From: an uncultured Flavobacteriales bacterium | GTDB lineage: Bacteria; Bacteroidota; Bacteroidia; Flavobacteriales; Crocinitomicaceae | Assembly (NCBI GenBank): GCA_946479985.1 | Contig: CAMLIF010000115.1 | Coordinates: forward strand, 1-12,206 | Reading direction: 5' to 3' | Length of the DNA: 12,206 bases | Shown here: positions 5,443-12,147 of the stretch, one piece after another | Numbering within the stretch: the stretch's first letter is position 1 | How the letters are laid out: each line of letters starts with the position of its first letter | Program-made: the position numbers and the translations under genes | The notes under the pieces: model-generated | Told to the model about the DNA's origin: nothing | What the model saw: only the letters and a program-made list of their open reading frames with translations | Databases searched by the model: none

Positions 5443-6351
5443 ATGAACAGAGATAATTTAATCAACGATATTGATGAAAAATATCAAGAATTGGGAGAAA
5501 ACTACGAAACTTACTTAAAAGGATTGCTGCACGCCAAGCCCATAAATTATTGGGATTATATAGAAGTAGATACGCTCCTCTCCTTACAAAAACCGAGAAC
5601 TAATTTTAAAGATGAAGAAATCTTCATTATGTATCATCAGGTAACAGAATTATTTCTGAAAATGATGGTTCACGAAATTAAACAACTAGTATACGAACCT
5701 TTTGAAGAAAGCGTATGGATAGAAAAATTAAATCGTCTGAATAGATACACCAATATGCTCATTGGCTCATTTGATGTAATGAAATACGGAATGAACTATG
5801 ATGATTACAATACGTTTCGCAGCACCTTAACACCTGCTAGCGGGTTTCAGTCGGCAACATTTCGATTGATAGAGATTTATTGTACTCGCCTTGAAAATCT
5901 AATAAACGCAGAAGGTCGAAAAAGAGTTTCAAGCACCCCTTCTACCGACGAATATTTTGAGCACATATATTGGAAAGATGCAGGATTAAATAGAAAAACA
6001 GGCAAAAAATCGCTGACTCTCCGCCAATTTGAAGAAAAATATTTAGACCGGTTAATTGCTTTAGCAAACAAAACGAAGGGTAATACAATAGAAGATAAGG
6101 TTTTGAAAATAATGAATTGCTCCGAAGCATTAAAAGCGAAACTGAAGGAGTTTGACTATTTGTATAATGTTGCCTGGCCGTTAGTTCATTTGGAAACTGC
6201 TCAACACTATCTCGATTTGAAAGGCGAAGGAAAAGCGGCTACAGGTGGAAGCGAATGGAAAAAGTACTTACATCCTAAGTTTCAACAGCGAAGATTTTTC
6301 CCAACACTCTGGAGTAACGAAGAAATAACCAATTGGGGGAATAAAATTTAA
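5443..6351 (+). CDS. kynA: Tryptophan 2,3-dioxygenase family haem protein
   Basis: A 302-residue, mostly helical protein. The TDO landmarks are F61-x3-H65 ('FIMYHQVTELFLK', distal pocket), Y122-x3-R126 ('YNTFR', R being the substrate-carboxylate ligand), the signature 'PASGFQS' (131-137), H249 ('WPLVHLET', proposed axial haem ligand) and T267-G-G-S270. Canonical TDO oxidises L-Trp to N-formylkynurenine, the first step of the kynurenine route. Some positions differ from the proteobacterial/human pattern: F71 replaces the Trp of 'ELWFK', and H249 to T267 spans 18 residues against about 14 in human TDO as I recall it. The C-terminus ('ATGGS-W-KYL..Q-R-FFPTLW') fits Bacteroidota TDOs from memory, so this may be lineage-typical. 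No other kynurenine gene is present. It sits between the globin and RIC genes, 36 bp and 12 bp away, so it is probably co-transcribed with NO-defence genes. Whether its substrate is Trp in this setting is open. Confidence 0.9.
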   Translation: MNRDNLINDIDEKYQELGENYETYLKGLLHAKPINYWDYIEVDTLLSLQKPRTNFKDEEIFIMYHQVTELFLKMMVHEIKQLVYEPFEESVWIEKLNRLNRYTNMLIGSFDVMKYGMNYDDYNTFRSTLTPASGFQSATFRLIEIYCTRLENLINAEGRKRVSSTPSTDEYFEHIYWKDAGLNRKTGKKSLTLRQFEEKYLDRLIALANKTKGNTIEDKVLKIMNCSEALKAKLKEFDYLYNVAWPLVHLETAQHYLDLKGEGKAATGGSEWKKYLHPKFQQRRFFPTLWSNEEITNWGNKI

Positions 6352-6363
6352 AAACACATCATT

Positions 6364-7092
6364 ATGAATTTTCAAGAAAACAACATCATAGGAGAATTGG
6401 TAGCACAAGACTACCGCGCAGCAGCCGTTTTTAAAAAATATGGCATTGACTTTTGCTGTCAGGGAAACCGAACCATTGAAGACGCTTGCGTTGCTAAAAA
6501 TTTAGACTCAAAATTGGTTGTAACAGATCTAAACTCCATTAATCAAGTATCCTCAGAGGGAACAACCGACTATAAATCCTGGCCAATTGATTTATTGGCT
6601 GATTATATAGAGAAAAAGCATCATCGCTATGTGGAAGAAAAAACACAGGAAATAAAACCTTATCTCGATAAGATATGTCGAGTTCACGGAGAACGTCATC
6701 CGGAATTGTTTGAAATCAATGAGCATTTTACTACGGCAGCTGGTGAATTGGCACTTCACATGAAGAAAGAAGAGCTTGTTTTATTCCCTTTTGTAAGAAA
6801 AATGGCAAAAGCAAAACAAGAAAACAAAGTACCGGATACACCTCACTTTGGTGCTGTGGAAAACCCTATTCAAATGATGATGAATGAACATACCACGGAA
6901 GGAGAAAGATTCAGAAAAATTGAAACACTAAGCAATAATTATACTCCGCCGCAAGATGCCTGCAACACCTATAGGGTAACTTTCGCGTTGTTAAAGGAAT
7001 TCGAACAGGACCTGCACCTGCATATTCATTTGGAGAATAACATGCTGTTTCCTAAAGCTATTGAACTTGAAAAACAATTAACAAATGTATGA
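6364..7092 (+). CDS. ric: Iron-sulfur cluster repair di-iron protein (RIC/YtfE/ScdA)
   Basis: A 242-residue protein with the two-part RIC architecture. Residues 5-45 form the ScdA_N (DUF542) domain with 'DYRAAAVFKKYGIDFCCQGNRT', including the paired C31-C32. Residues about 77-235 form a hemerythrin-like four-helix bundle. Likely di-iron ligands are H86 or H87, H132-x3-E136, H176 and H220-x3-E224, the same pattern as E. coli YtfE (H84, H129/E133, H160, H204/E208). RIC proteins protect or restore Fe-S centres damaged by NO or peroxide, and are classically NsrR-regulated. The gene starts 12 bp after the dioxygenase gene and overlaps the next gene by 8 bp, indicating translational coupling. Function is well supported by family; NO induction is inferred from context. 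Confidence 0.95.
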   Translation: MNFQENNIIGELVAQDYRAAAVFKKYGIDFCCQGNRTIEDACVAKNLDSKLVVTDLNSINQVSSEGTTDYKSWPIDLLADYIEKKHHRYVEEKTQEIKPYLDKICRVHGERHPELFEINEHFTTAAGELALHMKKEELVLFPFVRKMAKAKQENKVPDTPHFGAVENPIQMMMNEHTTEGERFRKIETLSNNYTPPQDACNTYRVTFALLKEFEQDLHLHIHLENNMLFPKAIELEKQLTNV

Positions 7093-7543
7093 ACCCATTA
7101 AAAGGAAAGATCCACTAAAACCATTAAGTCGTGACCATCATCACGGCTTACTGCTTTGTTGGAAAATCAGAAAAGGTATCAAACGAAATATTGCAGCGGA
7201 AAGGATAAAAAGGTATATGGATTGGTTTTGGAACAATCATTTGAGACAACATTTTGAAATAGAAGAAAAATTACTTTTACCCATTCTCGGCAGCCAAAAT
7301 GAACTTGTTAAGCAAACCCTTGCTGAACACAGAAGATTGAAACGACTTTTTGAAAATGGAAATGACATCCATAAATCCATTAGCTCGATTGAAGAAGAAC
7401 TTGAAAAGCATATTCGTTTTGAAGAACGGGTGTTATTCAACGAAATTCAAAAAGCAGCAACCAAAGAACAATTGCAACAAATACAACTGTATTATTCTGA
7501 CTGTAAATTTGTCGATAATCTCACGGATCCTTTTTGGGAATGA
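7085..7543 (+). CDS. Stand-alone hemerythrin-domain protein
   Basis: A 152-residue four-helix hemerythrin-like protein with no extra domain. Probable di-iron ligands are one of H18-H20 ('SRDHHHGLLL'), H56-x3-E60 ('HFEIEE'), H82 ('LAEHRRL') and H109-x3-E113 ('HIRFEE'). Such proteins bind O2, NO or Fe in a carboxylate-bridged di-iron site. Its ATG (7085) lies inside the last codons of the RIC gene, with an 8-bp overlap, so the two are probably translated together. It may serve as an iron or oxygen donor to RIC or as an NO sink; this is inference. It is the last gene of the run, and no clear intrinsic terminator follows. Confidence 0.9.
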   Translation: MYEPIKRKDPLKPLSRDHHHGLLLCWKIRKGIKRNIAAERIKRYMDWFWNNHLRQHFEIEEKLLLPILGSQNELVKQTLAEHRRLKRLFENGNDIHKSISSIEEELEKHIRFEERVLFNEIQKAATKEQLQQIQLYYSDCKFVDNLTDPFWE

Positions 7544-7842
7544 CAGGAGACACACCATACTATTCAACGTAGCAGATAACGATTTGTCAACTATTGAAAC
7601 CAACTGCTGCAACTATAAAAACTTGATGGAGAGGCTAAATTACAAGATGCATTATTTGAGGTGACAGTTTGGTTATCATTTACTCAGCCATCCCACTTGA
7701 TCTTCCGTCTGCGGCGGAGAGAAGTACTCAATCTCGTGTCTAATCAGACCTTAGAAGCTAAAAAAATGTTTTTTCGGTAAACGGTCCGTGCACATCCATA
7801 ACTTTATTGTAACTTTGCGCCCCGTAGTTACAAATTTTTCAA
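7544..7842. other. Gene-free stretch between the hemerythrin gene and pyrG
   Basis: These 299 bp hold no gene I recognise. Plus-strand open frames of 40-60 codons cross it (one ends at 7664, another runs to about 7780), but none has a start codon in a sensible place or a recognisable product. They may be chance or remnants of a decayed gene. An imperfect 23-bp inverted repeat (CTTC...GAAG, 7702-7724, GC-rich centre TCTGCGGCGG) could fold into a hairpin but lacks a following T-run. CAACTAT occurs twice, near 7589 and 7611. The last 35 bp contain the pyrG promoter element. Confidence 0.45.
7810..7817 (+). promoter_or_regulatory. Candidate -7 promoter element (TAACTTTG) of pyrG
   Basis: An exact TAnnTTTG match located 25 nt before the pyrG ATG. 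No clear TTG was found at the usual -33 distance. It is the likely promoter for the pyrG-yidC pair. Confidence 0.55.
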
Positions 7843-9456
7843 ATGTCGAATTCAACTAAATATGTTTTTGTAACCGGGGGGGTAACATCGTCCTTGGGAA
7901 AAGGAAACATATCGGCTTCATTGGCCAAATTACTCCAGGCAAGAGGTTATTCCACAACCATCCAAAAGCTTGATCCATACATTAACATTGATCCGGGAAC
8001 TTTGAACCCGTATGAACATGGAGAATGTTTCGTAACAGACGACGGAGCTGAAACAGATTTGGACCTCGGACATTACGAGCGCTTTCTGAATGTACCGACA
8101 TCACAGGCAAATAATGTTACAACCGGGAGAATCTACCAAAGTGTTATCGATAAAGAGCGCCAGGGTGCGTTTTTAGGAAAAACAGTTCAAATCATTCCTC
8201 ATATTACTGACGAAATCAAGGACCGGATCCAAATCCTTGGGAAAACCGGGAAATTTGACATCGTAATTACAGAAATCGGCGGAACAGTTGGTGATATCGA
8301 ATCATTGCCGTTTGTTGAAGCAGTTCGTCAAATGATGTGGGAATTTGAAAACGATTGTATTGTAATTCACCTGACGCTGGTCCCTTATTTAGCTGCAGCA
8401 GGCGAATTGAAAACAAAACCAACACAGCACTCCGTAAAACAATTATTGGAATTAGGAGTTCAACCCGATATCCTTTGCTGCAGAACAGAACATGAACTGG
8501 ATTTAACACTTCGCAAGAAGATCGCTAAATTCTGTAATGTCAGCATCAACGCGGTTATTGAATCACGTGATGCAGAAACCATTTACGACGTTCCTTTATT
8601 AATGCAGGCTGAAGAATTAGACAAAGTAGTTCTTGAGAAATTGGGCTTAGTTTCCAAAACCATTCCTGAATTAAGCAAGTGGAAAGAATTCCTGACAAAA
8701 TTGAAAAATCCTACGAAAGAAGTTTCTATCGGATTGATTGGGAAATACGTTGAATTAAAAGATTCATACAAATCAATATCTGAAGCATTTATTCACGCCG
8801 GTGCTACAAACGAGTGCCGCGTAAATGTGAAATGGATTCACTCCGAATCATTGACAAAAGGAAATATCAAGGAACAACTTGCCGGATTAGACGGAATTTT
8901 GGTTGCACCGGGATTTGGTTCAAGAGGAATTTCAGGGAAAATAGAGGCAGTTCGTTACGCACGTGAAAACAAACTTCCATTCTTCGGAATTTGTTTGGGA
9001 ATGCAATGTGCAGTGATTGAATATGCGCGTCATGTCCTGAATTTCGACGATGCACATACCACTGAAATTGCCGAAGATTCCAAATATCCTGTAATCTCGA
9101 TGATGGAAGAGCAAAAGAGTATTTCCAATATGGGCGGAACCATGCGTCTTGGGAAATACAAATGTCAGCTGAAACCAGATTCGAAAGTTGCAGAAGCATA
9201 CGGAACGGAAACCATTGAGGAACGCCACCGTCACAGATACGAATTTAATAATGAATACTTAACCCAATTTGAGGCAGCCGGAATGATTGCCACAGGTAAA
9301 AACCCGGAAACCGGTTTGGTTGAAGTAATAGAAATCCCGGAACATCCCTGGTTCGTTGGAGCACAATTCCACCCGGAATACAAAAGTACAGTAGATAACC
9401 CACATCCTCTGTTTGTTGCCTTTGTGAAAGCAGCAATCGAGAACAGCAAAAATTAA
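7843..9456 (+). CDS. pyrG: CTP synthase
   Basis: A full-length 537-residue enzyme that makes CTP from UTP, ATP and glutamine. The N-terminal synthetase domain (about 1-270) begins 'KYVFVTGGVTSSLGKG' with the P-loop at 15-21 and includes 'DPYINIDPGTLNPYEHGE' (44-61), 'EIGGTVGDIES' (144-154) and 'KTKPTQHSVK' (190-199, nucleotide and UTP site). The C-terminal class I glutamine amidotransferase domain (about 295-535) has the nucleophile C384 in 'GICLGMQCA' and the H510-x-E512 pair in 'FHPEY'. 'VTGGVTSS' has Thr where many homologues have Val, a minor difference. All catalytic residues are present. The gene is followed after 3 bp by yidC, an adjacency often seen in Bacteroidota. Confidence 0.98.
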   Translation: MSNSTKYVFVTGGVTSSLGKGNISASLAKLLQARGYSTTIQKLDPYINIDPGTLNPYEHGECFVTDDGAETDLDLGHYERFLNVPTSQANNVTTGRIYQSVIDKERQGAFLGKTVQIIPHITDEIKDRIQILGKTGKFDIVITEIGGTVGDIESLPFVEAVRQMMWEFENDCIVIHLTLVPYLAAAGELKTKPTQHSVKQLLELGVQPDILCCRTEHELDLTLRKKIAKFCNVSINAVIESRDAETIYDVPLLMQAEELDKVVLEKLGLVSKTIPELSKWKEFLTKLKNPTKEVSIGLIGKYVELKDSYKSISEAFIHAGATNECRVNVKWIHSESLTKGNIKEQLAGLDGILVAPGFGSRGISGKIEAVRYARENKLPFFGICLGMQCAVIEYARHVLNFDDAHTTEIAEDSKYPVISMMEEQKSISNMGGTMRLGKYKCQLKPDSKVAEAYGTETIEERHRHRYEFNNEYLTQFEAAGMIATGKNPETGLVEVIEIPEHPWFVGAQFHPEYKSTVDNPHPLFVAFVKAAIENSKN

Positions 9457-9459
9457 GAA

Positions 9460-11355
9460 ATGGATAGAAATTCTATTATTGGTCTCTCACTGATCGCGGT
9501 ATTGCTTTTCGGCTATACTTACCTATCGCAACCTTCAGCCGAAGAGATCAAAAAACAGGAAAAAGCAAAAAAAGAGCTTGCTGAAAAGAAAAAGGAAGAG
9601 AATAATAAGCGTTCGAAGGAAAAGACAGCTAAACTGAATACCAAAAAAGTCGCAGCGAAAGATTCTACAGTAGTTAAAACTGATTCAGCAAAACCAGCTG
9701 TTCAGCTTCCTGCTTTTAAAGAAGAAATCCTGGACATGACTTCAGATCAATTGATTGTTTCCGTTTCTACCAAAGGTGGTGACATCTCAACTGTTCAGTT
9801 AAAAGGATTTGAGTCTTACGACGATTTCGCAAAGAACGACGGAAAGAAAACACCGCTTCAGCTTTTTGATCCTAAAGACAATACAAACCAGTTAGTTTTT
9901 ACTTATAAAGGACAGAAATACGAAACCGGTGACAAACCATTCGAAGTTGTTTCTGCTACAAAGAACAAAATTGTTTTAGAGCACAAATTAGAAGAAGGTA
10001 GCATTCGCTACATTTATAAGCTAAACAACTGGTACAACCTTGATTTTGATATCGAAGTTAACGGTTTGGCAAAACAGGTTCCTGCGAGTTCGGTGATGCT
10101 GAACTGGAAAACTACCATGAAACGTACGGAAAGATTGGTTTCAGAACAACGTCGTGTTTCAACCATTTGTTTTCAAAATGCAGACGAAAAACTGGATTGG
10201 ACCAGTGAAGCCGCAAGCGACAGCAAGGCTGCAGAGCAAAAAGTAAACTGGGTTGCATTTAAGCAAAGTTACTTCTCTGCGATTTTAACTCCTGTAGAAG
10301 CTTTTGAGCAAAAAGGAACAACCTTCAAAATCAACGGTTTCACGGAAACATCGAAACGTGCAACATCGCATATCAAAACTTACAACACAACTCTGAATTT
10401 AGGTTTGAACTCTACAGAGAACAGTGTAACAAGTTTTCACTGGTACTTTGGTCCTAACGATTACAAAACATTGAAATCGTACCATAAAGGTTACGACGAC
10501 ATCTTAAACTGGGGATGGGGAATTTTCCGCTGGATTAACCTTTACGCGGTTGAACCTTTATTTACATGGTTCCTGAGCATTGGGATTCCGGCAGGATTTG
10601 CCATTCTATTATTGACATTGGTTTTGAAATTGGTACTGATGCCGATCCAATGGAAAATGTTCGTTTCATCTGCAAAAATGCGCATATTGAAACCTGAAAC
10701 AGATGCAATTAATGCGAAATATCCAAATCCGGAAGATCGTATGAAAAAGCAAATGGATATGATGGCCCTACAGCGTGAATCGGGAGCCTCTCCCCTCGCC
10801 GGTTGTTTACCAATGTTACTTCAGATGCCAATTCTTTTAGCGGTATTCCGTTTCTTCCCGGCATCGTTCGGTTTAAGACAACACGGATTCCTTTGGGCCG
10901 AAGATCTTTCATCTTATGACTCTATTTGGGATTTTGGATTCAACATTCCTGTTTACGGTGACCACATGTCGTTGTTTACATTATTGATGGCCGGAACAAC
11001 ATTGGCTTACACCTATTTGAACTCTCAAAACGTAACACAGCAGCAACAGCCGGGAATGCCGAACATGAAAGTAATCATGTATATCTTCCCGTTCATGATG
11101 ATCTTCTTCTTTAATAATTACTCTTCAGGTTTGAGTTATTACTATTTCATCTCTACATTAATGACAATTGTTTTAATGTTTGCAATCAAGAAATTCTTTG
11201 TTGATGAAGAGAAACTGAAAGCTAAAATGGCCGCTTCAAGAGTTAAAAAAGCAGGCAGTAAAAGTGAACCGAAAAAGAAAAGCGGTTTCATGGCTCGTTT
11301 GGAGGAAGCGCAACGCATCCAACAGGAACAAGCAAAAAATCGCAAGAAAAAATAA
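9460..11355 (+). CDS. yidC: Membrane protein insertase YidC
   Basis: A 631-residue Gram-negative-type YidC. One N-terminal membrane helix (about 5-22) leads into a Lys/Glu-rich linker (28-70). The periplasmic beta-sandwich domain follows (about 85-345). The conserved insertase core comes next, with helices near 362-398, 445-466, 503-520, 536-553 and 558-580. The core signature 'GASPLAGCLPMLLQMPILLAVF' (442-463) is clear. The position of the groove arginine of E. coli YidC (R366) appears to be K390 ('LTLVLKLVLMP'), which I believe is usual in Bacteroidota. The cytoplasmic tail (about 583-631) is strongly basic, ending in NRKKK, suited to ribosome contact. YidC inserts and folds inner-membrane proteins alone or with SecYEG. 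It lies 3 bp after pyrG, presumably as one operon, and is followed by a strong terminator. Confidence 0.98.
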   Translation: MDRNSIIGLSLIAVLLFGYTYLSQPSAEEIKKQEKAKKELAEKKKEENNKRSKEKTAKLNTKKVAAKDSTVVKTDSAKPAVQLPAFKEEILDMTSDQLIVSVSTKGGDISTVQLKGFESYDDFAKNDGKKTPLQLFDPKDNTNQLVFTYKGQKYETGDKPFEVVSATKNKIVLEHKLEEGSIRYIYKLNNWYNLDFDIEVNGLAKQVPASSVMLNWKTTMKRTERLVSEQRRVSTICFQNADEKLDWTSEAASDSKAAEQKVNWVAFKQSYFSAILTPVEAFEQKGTTFKINGFTETSKRATSHIKTYNTTLNLGLNSTENSVTSFHWYFGPNDYKTLKSYHKGYDDILNWGWGIFRWINLYAVEPLFTWFLSIGIPAGFAILLLTLVLKLVLMPIQWKMFVSSAKMRILKPETDAINAKYPNPEDRMKKQMDMMALQRESGASPLAGCLPMLLQMPILLAVFRFFPASFGLRQHGFLWAEDLSSYDSIWDFGFNIPVYGDHMSLFTLLMAGTTLAYTYLNSQNVTQQQQPGMPNMKVIMYIFPFMMIFFFNNYSSGLSYYYFISTLMTIVLMFAIKKFFVDEEKLKAKMAASRVKKAGSKSEPKKKSGFMARLEEAQRIQQEQAKNRKKK

Positions 11356-11380
11356 ACAAAAAAACCTTGTTTTTTTTTGT

Positions 11381-11416
11381 AGTAAGGACAGCTCGCGAGC
11401 TGTCCTTACTTATTTT
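11381..11416 (+). terminator. Intrinsic terminator after yidC, built on a perfect 30-bp palindrome
   Basis: Positions 11381-11410 form a perfect palindrome (half-site AGTAAGGACAGCTCG), able to make a 13-bp stem with a CGCG loop. It is followed by TATTTTTTC and preceded by a nine-T run (11370-11378). It sits 25 bp after the yidC stop, so termination of the pyrG-yidC transcript is the natural reading. On the minus strand the hairpin would be followed by A residues, so a terminator in that direction is less likely. Confidence 0.8.
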
Positions 11417-11508
11417 TTCATATTCCAAATTTCCCTCAGGTACGATTTTCTGCCACCACCAAAAACCACGAGTACGGTTTTATGCAACTTTTCTACGGTT
11501 CATTCCGA

Positions 11509-11516
11509 TAAATTTG
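11509..11516 (+). promoter_or_regulatory. Candidate -7 promoter element (TAAATTTG) of the GNAT-like gene
   Basis: An exact TAnnTTTG match 49 nt before the ATG at 11566 and downstream of the yidC terminator. There is no TTG at -33 spacing. Transcription from here would include the palindrome at 11530-11545 at the start of the leader. Confidence 0.45.
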
Positions 11517-11527
11517 CTCAAACGCTT

Positions 11528-11569
11528 ATGTCAGCCGCGGCTGACGGAGGCACAAACCCAGTACCATGA
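11528..11569 (+). CDS. Possible 13-codon leader ORF overlapping the GNAT start (ATGA)
   Basis: ATG at 11528 opens a short frame encoding M-S-A-A-A-D-G-G-T-N-P-V-P, ending with TGA at 11567-11569. Its stop overlaps the ATG of the GNAT-like gene in an ATGA junction, the usual arrangement for translational coupling. It contains the whole 16-bp palindrome. It is too short to judge by composition, so its reality as a coding sequence is uncertain. Confidence 0.25.
   Translation: MSAAADGGTNPVP
11530..11545. repeat. Perfect 16-bp palindrome in the GNAT gene leader
   Basis: GTCAGCCGCGGCTGAC is a perfect, GC-rich palindrome in otherwise AT-rich intergenic DNA, 20 bp before the start of the GNAT-like gene. 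It may form a hairpin in the leader RNA or bind a dimeric protein. No second exact copy was seen in the window. Confidence 0.5.
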
Positions 11570-12147
11570 AAATACTTAAACCAGAGCAAGACACTCTTGC
11601 CGTTTCCATTCTAAACAAATGTTTCAGGGAAAACGCCAATTTCCGTTTTATGTTTGGCTCAAACCCGGCCAGATGGAGAGTGAGACTATTTCTAAAAACC
11701 TGTATTCGTCACGCCAGGCATCAGCAGGGTGCTTATCTTTCAAGCGATGAGCAAGGTGTTGCATTTATTTGGTGTAACCAAACAGCTAAAAGAAGAAGTC
11801 CGCTTTCTGTATTACAGGCTTTGTTCATTTTCCCTTTACGAAGATTCTTCCAAATTTCGAAATTCCAGAATACGGTAAAGAACTTCTTACCGAAAGAGCC
11901 ACACTTGTATTATCAATTCCTGGCTGTTGCCAAAAATGAAAACCATCTGACAACTATTGTTGATTTACGCGACCATACCTTCGGGCTGGCGGAAAGTATG
12001 CAGCTTCCTATTTACGCACAAACATCCAATGAAAGAACAAAGAATCTTTACGAGCGTTATGGATTTAAAAGCTACGGTGAAGTTGTTTTCCCGAAAATGG
12101 GCGGAAAACTCTATTTTCTGAAAAGAGATTGTCATCTAACCGCGTAA
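11566..12147 (+). CDS. GNAT-like acetyltransferase family protein with an atypical acetyl-CoA loop
   Basis: A 193-residue protein. The second half has GNAT hallmarks: strand 4 'YYQFLAV' (115-121), a helix ending 'AESMQLPIYAQTS' (142-154), and the closing 'NERTKNLYERYGFKSYGEVVF' (155-175), which is the standard end of the fold. The usual pyrophosphate-binding loop R/Q-x-x-G-x-G/A after strand 4 is not visible; that stretch reads 'AKNENHLTTIVDLRDHTFGLAES' (122-144). The protein is therefore either a divergent GNAT with altered cofactor contact, or inactive. The N-terminal half is basic and aromatic, without a recognisable substrate motif. The ATG at 11566 is preceded by a -7-like element and a palindrome. 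Substrate unknown. Confidence 0.65.
   Translation: MKILKPEQDTLAVSILNKCFRENANFRFMFGSNPARWRVRLFLKTCIRHARHQQGAYLSSDEQGVAFIWCNQTAKRRSPLSVLQALFIFPLRRFFQISKFQNTVKNFLPKEPHLYYQFLAVAKNENHLTTIVDLRDHTFGLAESMQLPIYAQTSNERTKNLYERYGFKSYGEVVFPKMGGKLYFLKRDCHLTA

Noticed and set aside
5011..7543. Interpretation as a kynurenine/NAD biosynthesis operon because of the Trp dioxygenase
   Set aside because: None of the other genes encodes a kynurenine formamidase, kynureninase or monooxygenase; all neighbours are NO/oxygen-binding or Fe-S repair proteins.
7350..7664. 104-codon plus-strand open frame overlapping the hemerythrin gene
   Set aside because: Its first 190 bp overlap the hemerythrin gene in another frame, and the product has no recognisable family. 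Only the part beyond 7543 is unexplained and is noted as gene-free DNA.
8267..9449. Several minus-strand open frames of 60-110 codons inside pyrG
   Set aside because: They are antisense shadows of a fully conserved CTP synthase gene and have no recognisable product.
11264..11579. Two plus-strand frames of 70-101 codons spanning the end of yidC and the following gap
   Set aside because: They cross the yidC terminator and translate a palindrome and T-runs; composition is not protein-like. Only the short ATG-TGA frame at 11528-11569 is worth noting.
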